Source: Todiramphus chloris collaris (Eukaryota; Chordata; Aves; Coraciiformes; Alcedinidae). From it: a DNA stretch of 64,000 nt. Each line of letters starts with the position of its first letter. Positions within the stretch are counted from its first letter, which is position 1. The stretch lies in the NCBI GenBank assembly GCA_025345505.1, contig JANVCC010000040.1:7897655-7961654 (forward strand), in the 5' to 3' direction. A program made the position numbers and the translations under genes. This document shows, one piece after another, positions 1 through 20,957 of this stretch. The notes under the pieces were generated by a model. It worked only from the letters and a program-made list of their open reading frames with translations. It had not been told where the DNA came from and did not search any database.

Positions 1-1108
1 AGAGTGATCAGCAGAACTGGTACTGGTTGAACGAGAAAATGGGCAGTGAGAGGAAACACACTGTGACTAGCTAAACAGAGGGGAGAAGTTCATTTGAATG
101 GAGAAGCTAAAGTGGCGAGCATTAGGTTGGGTTAGTTTGGGACCAAAACTAAGTGACCTTTCTGGAGCAGAAACTCTTGATTAGACAGAGAGATCTGGGT
201 CTTAAAAGAGCCAGTCTGGGAAAGGAACAGAGTTGGGATATTCAGATGGAATGGAATAGCAGGAATTACATCTAGAAGTTACTCAAAGAGTCTGTGACCA
301 AACAGTAAATTCAGTAGCATTGTGCAGGAGATCTTTTACCTTCCTGAAACACGGAAACCCAGGTGAACTATTTGCATGTCTCCATCTCCTTTAAGAAGTA
401 GTTCTGTACCTAAGAACACAGTTCATGTGGTTAAAACTAAGTCTAGTATTTGAGCAGAATTAAACATGCATCTGTAATTAGGCTACTTCTGTGTATTCCT
501 ATGGGTGTGGTAAAGGCTGCTCCCAGTGGCATATCTCCTATTTTTTCTCCTCACTCATTGGGTAACTCACATCCTCATTCTGTAAAATTTGGCGTATCTG
601 TCACTGACGAGCACATTTCATGCTTTGTGTGTTGGGATGCTCCTTTTCCTAGAGACACTTGCCTAATTGATGGTATTGCCTTTAAGATCTGTGCCTGTCA
701 TTATTTAGGATATGTACTGTCATTATTAATGACAGTATTTGGAGCACAGTCTCCTTTGACATGCAACTATTCACACCCAAGATAGGTACACTTATTGTGG
801 ACAAGCAGATAAGTGTATACATTGTACATATATACAGACCATTATGTAACTGATTATACTGTCAGTGCACAAACGGGGAAAATAAGACTCTGCGAAAGAC
901 TTTGATTCTGGTTTTCCCGGAATTTTTTGAATACTTGGCTGTGTAGCATTTAACTTGTCTCTAGTCTGTGTATAAATAAGCAGATACATCAGAGCAGGAA
1001 TATGCAGTTGATAATGAAGTGAATTGGTGGCATAGATTGTCTGTGGAGAGGGTGGTGTGTATTATTCTGTATGTTGATCGTTCCTTAACTGAATTAATTT
1101 CTTGTTAG
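1..1108 (+). other. MAPK9: MAPK9 intron (3' part)
   Basis: The window opens inside an intron of MAPK9. The preceding exon should encode the segment ending HSAGIIHR and is not found here on either strand. The stretch is A/T-rich, holds only chance short open frames and ends in a standard acceptor (tttcttgttag) at 1108. Confidence 0.85.
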
Positions 1109-9712
<8,604 letters not shown>

Positions 9713-11812
9713 ACAGCCAGGATTGAAGACTTGACTTTGGAAAAGAACTCTTGCTTCCATTGGGCCTGAATTGCTTGTAAGTTAATGGAACCAAGTAGAA
9801 AAACTCCATGTTCTGCATGTTCTGCTAAAGTAATGCCTGTTTTTTTACTCAGTTGTTATGAAATTGCCTGCTTAATGTTGTAGAATGAAAGCAAATCAAT
9901 GTAAATTTAGACACTATTGTAGGCTCTTCTTTATTTCAGCCTATTTCAGGTGAGCAGTTATAATAGACTTTTAGCCAATAACTCCTCTTAAGCAGGTTCA
10001 TGGATCTTCAGTCCCAACTGGCAGGCTTCTGTGACACAGTGGTTGTTTACATTTTAGTACAGTATTGCTCATTAGTGGGTTTTTTGAATGTACAGTTTCT
10101 ATGAAGTTAGTTTGTTTTAATGTGTGACTGTTAATAAGGGCAGTTATTCTTCCACATAGCACTTTTATTTATTGAGCCCTTCCCATCTTCACTTCCCAAC
10201 AATCATCTATCTTCTTGTCGAAGAGATAAACGTGAAGCTTAAAGAATATAGCCATTACTTTGTATTTCACCTGTGATTATGTGTGTCTGACTTCTTTGAT
10301 TTGTTTTTTTTTAAACGTGGATGGAAGATACAGTGGCTTAATTAAATCTTAAGGAAGGGTGAGTGACTTATCTGTGAAGCAGTGCCTGTTTGAGAGAGGA
10401 GAGAGTGCTAAAATGTTCTATATTTTCTAGCTTGTGATACTGGTCCTTTAACAAAAACAAAGAGCAGAGGAAATTATATCTGTGATGCTCTTCATTCACT
10501 GCAAGCTGATAAAAGGATGGATGAATTGGAGAGACTTGCAGCCTCAAAAAGAGCTGCATAAATGTTTTCTGGGTTTTTTGTTGTTTGTGTTTTGTTTTTT
10601 TTTTTTAGTGGGTCCATTTTATCTAGGAAGTAATTAAATAAAAATACAGCATTTAACCTTAGGAAAAGCTCTATTAGTACTAGGGAAGAAAAACATATTG
10701 AATACATGTTTTCTAAATACGCATCAGAGGAGAGGAAGACATTACTTGCCATTTCAATACAGATTTATCGTTACAGATTCTGGAATCAGATAATGCAAAC
10801 CTTGCCCGTTACATTGCACAGTGTGTTGAATTAGAAACTGTGTTTGCAGTAGAGTAGAGCTTAAATTGCTTTATGCCACACACTTCTGAATTTGTGCACA
10901 TTCACTTTGGAGTGCGCTGGTGTGAAACTGTGCTAAAGGATCTTGTGTGTGCATGTGTGTGAGATTCGACTCTGAGTAATGGAGATGTACAAGATGAGGT
11001 AAAACACCACTTTCTTAAAGGCACTATATTTAGCTGTTGATCCAGATACTCTTGACTTGAATATATAAATAGAACTTCTAAAGCATACTGGCCCAGCCAG
11101 CCACTGCGTTACTGACATATTTCTTGTAAAAGAAAACTGTCCATTGTTTCTGACCTTACGATTTGAAAAGCAGTTTCTCTTAAAGCAAACATTGCTTTTG
11201 TATTAAAATTATACCCCTTTTTAAGAGCTTGAGTGGCTGTAGCAAAAATACTAAGCTTTTACTGTCCCAGAAGGTTAAAACAAAACGAAAAAATTACAAA
11301 GTACTTAATAGGATGTTGACGTCACAATTTTCATATGAAATCCTGGATTCTTAAGTTTCTGTTTAATTGGATTGCATTTTCTCTTGCTTGGTTTTAAACC
11401 TACGGATACCTTAGTTTGTCTTTGGATACTTATGGTATATTTGAAATATTTTTAGTGCATCTTTGTCACTGGAAAAAAATTTAAAATACCTATTTACTGA
11501 ATAGCAGAACAGTACAGTTTTTTGTTCTTTTGCATTTTTTTAATCCTTGAGGTTTTTTTGTGTAAATTCAAATTACTAAAGACATCTAGAAACAGTGAAT
11601 AGTAGTGACTCACTATGGCAGTAATCTGCTGGATTTCATTTTTCAAGATTTTTCTCTTTTTCAACTAAAGTTGCACTGTGCTGTGTTCATTTTAATAGTT
11701 ACTGCTTTAGAAGACCTAACACAACAAATTTTTTTTAATTATTTTTCTTTAATGTGTTTTGGGTATTCACAGAGTTGAATTTTTTCCTATTGCATTTGAG
11801 CTTCTTAGAACA

Positions 11813-11870
11813 CCAGGGGGTTCAACCAGATGACCTCCAGGTATCTTCCAACCTAAATTACTCTGATTCA
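11813..11870 (+). mobile_element. CR1-like LINE 3' end remnant
   Basis: The stretch ggttcaaccagatgacctcc followed by aggtatcttccaacctaaat and an ending ctctgattc matches the recurring pattern at the 3' end of avian CR1 elements (ggttggactagatgacctcc, aggtcccttccaacc, attctgtgattc). Only the last 60 or so bases remain and they are diverged, so it is an old 5'-truncated insertion. It lies in the presumed MAPK9 3'UTR in sense orientation. Confidence 0.75.
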
Positions 11871-13230
11871 AATTGTCTTTTAATGTTGGTTTTTTGTTTT
11901 GTTTTGTTCTTTAGCACAACTGCTCTATCTTCATGATTTGAACTAGTATCTGACATTCTTCTATTACATACTGTTAGCTTGAGTATGTACTCTTGGGGAA
12001 AAAAAAAAACCCCAACAAACCCTGAGATAAACTGAGCTTGTTTGTAAATATTGTTGGAGGAAAACCCGTCTTATACCTTAATTTTTTAAATGTCTTCTGA
12101 CTATGGCATACCTTGAAGCTTCAAAATTTTATAGAAATGTTGCTGCTTTTGGAGCATGCATGAAATACCTGTGAATATTGTGGATTTTGATTCCAGTATC
12201 ATTCAAAACCAAATTGCTAGTAACCTGTGTGTGCATCCATCTCAAGGCGGCACGTGGCTGATGATACTGAGAAAAACACATGCAGAGCAGAAGCATGCTA
12301 AAGCTCCCATACTATCTCAGTGTGCACATATAGACTATAAACACACTGCATGCAGGTTATATACATAGACTTGTATTTCTGACCACAGATTAAGTTCAGT
12401 GCCACATTTGTGAAATGGTTGTCAGTGCTGTGAGAACCTCATCACTGATGGAAAACAAAATGCACATGTAACTTAACAGGGGTATAAAAGTTTAGAGAGT
12501 TTGGTGTGCAATATAATCACCTTTATTCCTAATACTAAAATCATGTATGTAAAGTGATGCAATTGACCTTTTTTTTTTTTTTGCACTTTGGCATTTATAA
12601 ATATTTATATGTATTTAAAGATTAAGAATATGTGAGTGTGTGTATACATATATATATTAAGAAACCTGCTCAGTTTTGTAAACATGAATGTTACTTTTCT
12701 TTGAGAAACTTTGTATAGTGTTAACACTACTGCAGTATATGTAAACAGTTTATGAAATATGACTAAAAATAAGTGGTGGTCAACATAGATACAATCTGTA
12801 ATCTTAACTGCTCACCTGAAAAAAAGAGGGATCTATGGCTATCAATCAGATTATTTACCAGAAACATTATGTTAAATATATAAACACTGAGTAGCTGAAT
12901 GGCATTGCAGAAATGGAGTATGTTTTAAACAGTTCATTTCATCTGTGCTCATACCATTTTTCCTCACAGAAACAAAATAACCTTAGGAAAAGAAGCCTGG
13001 CCTTTTGAAATCTAGATAAGCAGCCTGTAAGTGTGCTTTGAGGAAATACATTGATATAGCAAGTCTATTTTTTTTACTGAAAATTATGAGAAATGAATGT
13101 CAAAATTAAGGCTTTGTCTGCATGGATCGTACAAAATAAACTAGTCTAATGCCTGGAAATTAGTGTCTGCAAACAGCCTTTGAAGTTTTATAATGTTTCC
13201 AGTAAAGGGTTTGTATTTCCTTGTCAAAAT

Positions 13231-13236
13231 AATAAA
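13231..13236 (+). promoter_or_regulatory. MAPK9: Candidate MAPK9 polyadenylation signal
   Basis: A canonical AATAAA with a second copy about 95 bases upstream (13135-13140), followed by a moderately T-rich stretch with gctgctttgttag near 13265. It is one of at least four candidates. Confidence 0.35.
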
Positions 13237-14393
13237 ACATAAAATCAACCTTAACTACAAATTAGCTGCTTTGTTAGTAAGGTTCAAGAACTGTTAAGAA
13301 CCAGAGGGCTCTTGAGGTTTTCTTTATCGTTTTTTTTCCAAGTCCTAACAGAGCATACTTGTTTATTCAAAATGAATCTAAAAGAAGTGATTCCATATGT
13401 TTATTTTTCTTTCATAAAGAAAGGACCTTACATTCTAAATTGGTTTCCTTCTAGATCTGATTGTATTTGGCTTAAAATTACAAATTTATGACTGAAGTAG
13501 GATTTAGACATTCAGAATGCAGCCGACACACCGAGTCTCCAAGAATGGAGTGGGTGACCCTTCTTTTGGCAGAAGCACAGTCCTCATTTGGTGTGCATGG
13601 GGAGTTCAGGTGTTAAAGTGCAGACAAATCTTTACTGAACAGAACTCCACTTTGGAGAACAGCTCCAGCCTGCAGCAGTATGGTTTGTGGGCAGTGTTTC
13701 ATTTGAACTGTGACACTTGAAATGGAGGCGCTTAAAGCGTAGTCGGGGGTAAATGCTGGACAGCCTTTGTCTGTATATTCTACGTATGTCATATGGATTC
13801 TGTTGGGGCTTGATGCTAAACCTAATGATGCCATATACTGGGAACCAAATTCTTTCCTGGGATGTGTATTGTATGATTCCTACTCAAAACTGGTTTTGAT
13901 CTGGGAACACCTGCACCCGGATGCAGAATTTGGACTGAGTTCCTGTGGATGAATCTAGTGATTTCTCTGCTTTTCGAGAGTGTCTTTTATTTTGTTTTAT
14001 TTTTTTAACATGTTGAGATATGACAGAAAAAGTGCATTCTGGCTCATTATTTTACATATATTTGAGATTGTTTATTACAAGAGTGATAGTGATGTTCTAA
14101 AAGCTTGTTACACAAATTATCAGATCAGTTTTATTTTTTGCCCGCTCTGCATGCTGAAAATGTCTGGAGCTGAACTAATCTTTTAAATAAACCATCTTTT
14201 CTCATATTAGTGTTGGAGGAAAGAGGAGAGAGAACCTTTGTTTCTGTTTGTGTTCTATAAAAATGACTATTTTTGTAGCTATAATTTTAGTTGTTGGATT
14301 TCAATCCCACAGTGTTGCTTTGTGGATATAAATTTACCTGGGTCCGCTATTTCAAACAGCATATGTATAACAAGTCCAGTATAGACTTGAACT

Positions 14394-14399
14394 AATAAA
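14394..14399 (+). promoter_or_regulatory. MAPK9: Candidate distal MAPK9 polyadenylation signal
   Basis: A canonical AATAAA followed within 10-30 bases by tgctctcttctgcagtttgt, a T/G-rich element of the kind found downstream of cleavage sites. It would give a 3'UTR of about 4.7 kb. Confidence 0.35.
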
Positions 14400-17300
14400 A
14401 TGCTCTCTTCTGCAGTTTGTTACTGAAAATATGGCAAATTATTTTGGTCCAAGAATTTAAAACAAAATAGAGAAAAATAGATTAACTACTTAAGGTTTTT
14501 ATTCCTTGATGCTGCTGCTTATTTTTTGAAAAGGTGCTTGCAGTTTTGCACAAAAGAAATCAACTTTATTAATTATTAATTGCTGAGTTTGAAGCACTTT
14601 AGGATTCTTCTAAATACAACCCGTATATGGTGTGAAAAGGAATGGCGTAAAAAAAAATGCTTAGCATGTTTCAATTTTGGTTGCAATCTTTGCTCTTTTG
14701 ATAGATTTGATCAGTATGTTCCTTTTAAATACAAAACTGTTTTCAGAGATTTGAAATTAGAAATTTTTTTTATGGGCTGAAATGTAAGACATAGTAAGAG
14801 ATCATTAGAGAAACATCTTGTACTCCAGTGCCTGCTGAGTGCCTGGAACAGCAATGTGACTACCAGCTGTCTGTGCTATAAAGATACACCAGGGTTCGTT
14901 CCCACAGCAAGGCCAGCTAGCTATGAGCACTAGGATTCTTTTTCTTAAACAACGAACTTTTAATTGACATTTGGCTACGCATCATAAGGCAGTAGGTATA
15001 TGCTGTGGTAAGGTGAGAACATCTGCTTCTTGGGCCTCTGCTGCAGTAGATGCTCTCTGAATAGCACCAGAAGACACTGTCCCCTGCTCTGAAATTCTAG
15101 TCTGAAGCCTTGGTGCTTTCTGGGCTGCCGTTAAGCAACTACATGTGCATTTGTTTCCTAGGCTGGGTCTGTAGTTCAGCACTCCATAGTTTCTTAGGAT
15201 ACCAAAAGTAGAGGATGAAGTAATGGGGTAAGAACAACTGTTTCTGTCCACTACCTGGAGCGGTAGTCCTGTTTGTTACTTGTAACAAAGCTGATTTAAT
15301 ACCCATCAGCATCTGCTATTTTATTGTCTTCTAATGGGGAAAAACGTTTTTTGCAAAACCAGGTGTGTCACTAGCTTTTCTATGAATTCAGATGCTAATT
15401 GGTGCTAATTTTTTAAAGGAAAATGTAACAGATGGTTAGCAGTGTTTTGTCTGTTTTTGATACCTATATTTTCTTAAATGGTGGCAAGCCAAACTTTATA
15501 AAATTACTAATGTGCATTTTCAGCTTCATCAGATTCCCAGATTTCCTAAAGTAAAATGTTTCAACTTCCACGGTATTGACTGCTTCGGCGCTATTGCTGT
15601 CAGGCATTTTACACGCTAATAAATGAACACAATTAGAAAAGACAGAAACACAGAACTCTCCCTTTAAATTATATGACATGTTGTGTTTCCCGCGTGGTTT
15701 CAGCAGTTTGGTGTAATCAAGATACACAATTAAAGAGCAAATCAGATAACCTGTGTGCAGTTAACTCAGTACAGTAAAGCCTTACTTGGTCATTAAGACA
15801 CTTTATAAAGATTATAAATTCTTTTTCTTCTATTTTAAAGAGGGAATAACAAATAGAAATAATGAACTGTTTGTGTACAAATTCAAAAGTTAATCCAGAG
15901 ATTATATTCCATAGTATACTCCAGAACACATGCTATTAAAGAGTGTAATGGGTTCCTTGTGTGATTTGTTATGAAATACAGTTTTATCTAACGACTCAAA
16001 CCCCCTCCAAAAATTAGTTCTTTCAGATCTTTTGAAATGCCTCCAAGTTTTAACACCCTTCAGAATGCTTACTACCTGTTGTTTTGGCCTCTTCCCTACT
16101 TTGTTTACTTAAAGTCACCAAAAGTAGCATCAAGCCCTATCACTTGTTACAGTGTTCTGATTTTATGGCCTTAATATTAGTTACAGTCTGGTATATAATT
16201 TCAGGAGAAAGATGTGCTTTGAAGTCTAATTATGTAGATACATGTGGCCTCTTCTTGCCTATGAGATTAGGCTTTGATTGTCATATCTCATTCTTGATGC
16301 TTGTGCAATAGGAACATGTTCCTTCCAAAGCAGTGGCTATTTTATCTGATGCTGGATGTTATTTTCAGGACTAGAAGGTTTTCTGTGTGTTTTTGTTTGT
16401 TTTGGGTTTTTTATTATTTACAGCAGTAATGCTTCCTTGTTTTGGGATTGATTTTCTTTAAGGAAACTAAAATTTCATAAGGAAAACTGTTCTGAACTAG
16501 TTCTGAAGTTCTAGTTAAAGTCTCATTCTGAAGCTTTTTGGTTGTTTTGGTTTTTATTTTCCCCTGCAAAAACCTTACCATAAACCAGTACTAAAGCCAC
16601 TGTAAAATTACAAATAAATAAGTATATTAAAAGATTTGAGCAGTCTGTCTTATTTTCCGTAGCAATGTTTTATTTTTCTTGGTTCTTCCTGTGTTGATGT
16701 GCAATGTTTTGCACAAGCAAAATGATGTATGCTCTTAGTTATCTTAAAACACAATTTTTCAGTTACCACTTCAGCTTCCTGTTAATCAAAAAGTAAGTAT
16801 TGGTGTGAAAAATGGATGAAGAACAGCTTTAAGAGATTGGTTGGAGCTGCTTTCTCCTGATCAGCTGGTACATCTGGACACATTACTGGCACTCGGTTTT
16901 ACTGACAAATGTATTCTGAAACTTTTTTTTTTTATTTGCAGAAGTTTGACTGGTAATACTGACAGATCTGTGTTCCCATCCATGTGCTTAAACAGTATCG
17001 TACCCAGAGCGTCAGGCTGCCTTGCTTAGGTTTCAGATAAGCTGCTGGCTATATACATGGGAGTGTGTGTAGATAGGTAGATAGATAAATAGATACAGCA
17101 AAGGATTTGGGAATAATTTTCTCCTCACCTTGTACTCAAACAATGTTGTGTTTCATTCTGTTCACATGTGACAAAAGACAGAGGTACAGCTAACTTTATA
17201 AAACAGTTCCACTGTGCTTTGCGGAAGAGGCAAGTATTCCTGCTAAGCCAGTGATGAGGTTTCCAGACACTTAGCAAAGCTGTCTGCCCTAACTCCAGGG

Positions 17301-19278
17301 AAGGTGAATTAAAACTTAACTGCCACTTTGATCTAATTGCTCTTTAAGGAGTTTTTCTAATATTAAAAGAATGGTTAACAGACCTGCTGTTCCAGACATG
17401 TGGCCAGGGCTCTCAGCCAGACTTGGTGGTGTTGTAGAAGCTTCACCTGTGACAGTTTGAGACAAGATCTACAGCAACATGGTGATGTCTTGTGTGGAGG
17501 ACTTGAAGTTTTCACTCTTCCCTACAAGGCATTGTAACAGAGTATCCAGATAAAGTTGTGATGCACATTAGATCCCAAAGCTCCCCTGTATTTCATGATA
17601 GGATGTTTTTCAGGTTGCTTCTTCAGCTAAAGAGGAAGGTCAGTTCATTAACAAAAGAACAAAAAAACCCGAACCATAATGAAGCAGGACACTGATGTGT
17701 GTGCGAGGAAGTGCTTTACAAAGCATTACCCAAGTACATCCCTTGCCTTATGCCAAACACTTTATATTTCGTACAAGTTCTTGAAGTTGGCTGGATAGTT
17801 CTAGAAAGGTCAGGAGGGAGGGAACTAATTAAACAAGACAACTTTTGTGGAAAGTGGGATAGAAGTTGAAGTTGTATTTTTCATAGTAATGAGGTCTCAA
17901 AAGACATGGGGGTGTGAGGGGGGCAAAGAAATAAGAAGAATGTAAGTGCCTGGAATTCAAATTAAAAACCTGCTCAGTTCATGATGCCTTGATGTGAAGG
18001 TAAGGCAGCAACCAAACAAGTTATGGTTCAACGATGCACTCACAGAGAGCGGGCAATGTGTGGAAGGGGTTGGCCAGGAGCACTGAGAAGTAAAGGGCCT
18101 GCAGCATTGACCTGAGCATGGAATAGGACAGGGCTGCTTCCCCCTCTGAATCTTGTGGGATTAGACTCTGGTTGTTTGATTCACTCATTCTTGATCTTAA
18201 AACAAGCTGCTTGCTCTTTTCTGGGGAAGGAGAAAAACATCTGTGCGGTTTCTGCTTGCACAGCATGAGCTGTTTTAGTGAGCTGCCGAGTTACCAAGTT
18301 AAATGGTCAGTCTTGCATTTAATCTTCCTGAAGAGCAAATAATGAACCACATATTTTTCTCATATAAGGCATAATTGTAAATTCAGTACAGGTTTAAGTA
18401 TACAAATGCCATTGATCATGTTAAAGTTCTTTTGCAGTGGGTTAAAAGAGCAGTAGTTATTTTCTTGATATTTAACTGTATGTGTCATTGATGCTGGTAC
18501 CAAAACAGTTAACACGTCTCTTGTGTGGAGAAGGGTAGCTCGGAAGAGGTGAGAGTGAGGGAGTGTGCCAGTGATGGTCTGAAGACTAATGTGTTCTTAT
18601 GGGAGTCCTGTAGTGAGGCTAATTATAATCCAGATGAGCAAATGGCTTTGGAGGAGACCTTCCCCTCCTCCTCCACAAATGAATATCCCTTCAGTGAGGA
18701 GAGGGGAACTGCACAACAACTCTGGATCCCAGGCCCAGGGAGTGCTGGGGACAGATAGAGGGAGATGCATCTGTGCTGTCTCTTCCTCCCCCTGCCCCCC
18801 ATATTCATCTCTACAGCTGATTTTGGGATGCAGGTATGACTGTCTCAGCACGCTCTAAAGCCCATGTAATACCTATGTGAATTCTGGAGTGGCTGGTAAA
18901 ACACATTCCAGCAAGTGAGCCATCCCTTCATTAACACCGCTCAGTCACTGATACATTTAGTGCATCAGTACAAGACTCAAGGCTAGCCCAAAACCACTAG
19001 GGTGGTTCCCCAGTACACTGCATAGGCTGGCTTGGAGTGCAGAGTGTCTCGAAGATATTTCCACTAGTAAGGGAAAGCATCCCTGGCATGAGCAGGGTGG
19101 TGCAGAGCTCCTGGAGTTCAGGGATCCCAAGGAGTTTTTATCAGCTGCTCACTATGGTTGGCAGCCTAGCTTTTACTGTTGGGTTTCTTGTTTCACCTCT
19201 GAAACGGGGGTATGTGCTGAAATTGGGATGTGGCCTTTCCCTCTCCTACAGCTCAGCTCAAACTGAACACGCTCCTGT
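14400..19278. other. Space between MAPK9 and the convergent - strand gene
   Basis: No gene was recognised. It is A/T-rich to about 17 kb and less so after that, with a GATA-type simple repeat at 17071-17095. It must contain the 3'UTR of the - strand gene that ends at 19279. A possible - strand ATTAAA signal lies near 18317-18322, but no AATAAA stands out close to the stop, so that 3' end is unknown. Confidence 0.6.
17071..17095. repeat. (AGAT)n microsatellite
   Basis: agataggtagatagataaat followed by agata, an interrupted tetranucleotide repeat of about six units. Confidence 0.85.
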
Positions 19279-19486
19279 TTATTTCAACCTGTTCATTTCC
19301 CCAAAGGTTTCAAAAAACTCTTCCATTTCTTTTTGGAGCATCTCATTTCTTCTCTCAGCGTCTTCCTTTGCTCTCTCCGCATTTTGCATTTTCCTCTCCA
19401 CCAGACTGTACCACTTACGCTGCTGTCCCAGTTTTGAATGCATACCCTTGATCTCCAACTGCAGCTCTCTGTTCCGCTGCTCCAGA
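19279..19486 (-). CDS. FilGAP-like gene, last coding exon
   Basis: A 208-base exon with an excellent acceptor (gtctgtctctccaacag, AG at 19488-19487). It joins in frame to the previous exon through a split Ser codon. It encodes SLEQRNRELQLEIKGMHSKL then GQQRKWYSLVERKMQNAERA, KEDAERRNEMLQKEMEEFFE and TFGEMNRLK, then TAA at 19281-19279. Conservation is strongest over the last 35 residues, the same part that is most conserved between ARHGAP22, ARHGAP24 and ARHGAP25. The uninterrupted frame, exact splice sites and family-like pattern argue for a working gene, not a relic. Confidence 0.9.
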
Positions 19487-20957
19487 CTGTTGGAGAGACA
19501 GACGGGGGAAATTACAGGGTTGGGGTTTTTTCCCTTCTTTCTTAATAAACCTATAGGCTTTTTTAAAGTTAGCCTTTTTTAACATATGTTCCTATAAATA
19601 CAAGTATTGGCATCCCCAGTACTTTTCCAATTGATGGTGTTATATATTAAAATAAAAGCAGCAATTTTTAGTTAGCCTAATTTACAATACATATAAATAA
19701 CCATATGGACAAAGGAGTCCGTTTGGGAGTGGTTTTTTTTTTATTGGTGGTGGGTTTTTTTGGGTTGGTTCTTTTTAAGTGGAATACTATGGTAATCTAA
19801 CAGCAGATGACAATGCAACTTATTTTAGGAAATGATGAGGATTCTGCTTATATTGCAGTTCCATTGAACTGCGAAGGAAAACATAAGCACAATCCAGCAC
19901 AGATTTAAAAAAAAAAAAAAAGGAAAAGGCTAAACCCTTAGGAACAGTTCCTTTACTAAGAAATTGATGAATTCTTCTTCAAGAAATCAGATTAAATGGA
20001 TGTTTTTTCCTTGCACAGTGTTCAAGGCAAAGCATCATTCAACCTTACCCACTTGCCATCTGTTGAAATGATGCATGTTGAGGTATTTTAGGTCCATTCG
20101 CATGGCATATCTGTAACTTACAGCCAATTAACAATATTATACTTAACGCTTGTTACTTTTTAACTACAAAGTAGAAAAGCAGTGTTGTTTGGAAAGCAGA
20201 GCCTGGAAATGTTACTGCCTTTTTGCTTTGATAATAAGCTCTGGCTAAATCTCTATTGAATTTCTAATCTTAGAAATTGGGAGAATACTTATGAATACTT
20301 TCCTCAGAGTTTTTAAAATTCATGACTTGCAATTTGTAAAGGATAATGACTTACTGCTCACACTGCCGAGAAGTCTGCACGTTTTTCCCTAGAGAACTTC
20401 TCAGTATTGGATTAAGGCAAAGGGGAGAAGTACACAATAGACCAGAGGCTTTTTGAGAGCTCTCTGCAGCCCTACAAAAAAAAATCATATAGATGCTTCT
20501 GAGTTTCTCAAGCACCCCATGTGAAAATGAATTCAAATAACTCTGAATAATTGCAAATCTAATCCTGTAATGCTGGATCCTGGGTGACATTCACGGTGAG
20601 TGGAAGCACTGACTGCAGCAGCATCCACATACCCTCCTCACAGCTAAGGACCCTGCAGTAGAGGTGCACAGTAGGAAGCCTTCTCTGAAGCCTCATAGTT
20701 TTTAAAATCCTTTACCTTGCAACTTTAGCTTCATACTCGGCCTTCTGTCTGGACATCAGCATCTTCAGGTTTGCCAGGTGGTGCTGCAGGGAGGTTGGGT
20801 TTGCAGGCAAGTCACTGGAGAAAGCAAAGCTGTCTCTGGTGTCCACTGTGTTCTCCTGATCCTGCAAAACGTGACTTAGAGCTGTGCTGGTTTCTTGGGA
20901 GTCTTCTGGGTGGGCAAGTCTTGTCAAATATCTGGAAGGAGGGTTTTCCTCAAACAT
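19279..20957 (-). CDS. FilGAP-family (ARHGAP22/24/25-like) coiled-coil C-terminus, two exons
   Basis: Joined exons 20957-20716 and 19486-19279 on the - strand encode 149 residues ending in a TAA stop. Residues 1-55 are Ser/Thr/acidic and low in complexity. Residues 56 to about 145 form a continuous coiled coil. The second half contains SLEQRN, NAERAKEDAERRNEMLQKEM and EEFFETFGE, matching the C-terminus of ARHGAP24 (SLEQRN, NAERAKEDAEKRNDMLQKEM, EQFFSTFGE) almost residue for residue. In that family the N-terminal PH and RhoGAP domains switch off Rac, and the C-terminal coiled coil serves dimerisation and filamin binding. Here the protein stops eight residues or fewer after FFETFG, without the longer tail of ARHGAP24. 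It is convergent with MAPK9, as ARHGAP22 is with MAPK8 and ARHGAP24 with MAPK10 in human. No PH or RhoGAP exon was recognised in the window. The N-terminal boundary is therefore open: Met at 20957, or a splice acceptor inside this exon. Confidence 0.85.
19487..20715 (-). other. Intron of the FilGAP-like gene
   Basis: A 1,229-base intron with a gtaaag donor and a pyrimidine-rich acceptor (ccccgtctgtctctccaacag). It is A/T-rich with an A run at 19908-19921. Nothing else was recognised. Confidence 0.8.
20716..20957 (-). CDS. FilGAP-like gene, exon with start of the coiled coil
   Basis: From an ATG at 20957-20955 this exon encodes 80 residues plus two bases of a Ser codon. It ends AEYEAKVA at a good donor (AAG|gtaaag, donor at 20715-20710). 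LQHHLANLKMLMSRQKAEYE matches the family segment before SLEQRN (LHSLVSSLKQEMTKQKIEYE in ARHGAP24). An in-frame TAA lies one codon before the ATG, so reading cannot continue leftwards in the protein without splicing. The ATG has A at -3. The alternative is an acceptor at ccctccttccag, with the exon then starting near 20933, which would join to an unseen upstream exon in phase 2. Both readings fit. Confidence 0.85.

Larger units (their letters stand above)
9713..14399 (+). other. MAPK9: MAPK9 3'UTR (end uncertain)
   Basis: Downstream of the stop, A/T-rich sequence runs for several kb with no coding exon. It contains AU-rich patches (for example aaatatttatatgtattta near 12598), T runs, a short CR1 remnant and several AATAAA hexamers: 13135-13140, 13231-13236, 14186-14191 and 14394-14399. 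I infer that one or more of these end the transcript. The extent is a guess, limited by the last hexamer of the cluster. Confidence 0.5.

Noticed and set aside
19037-19582. 181-codon + strand open frame
   Set aside because: It is the antisense shadow of the FilGAP-like last exon (19279-19486). The - strand reading has exact splice sites and clear homology.
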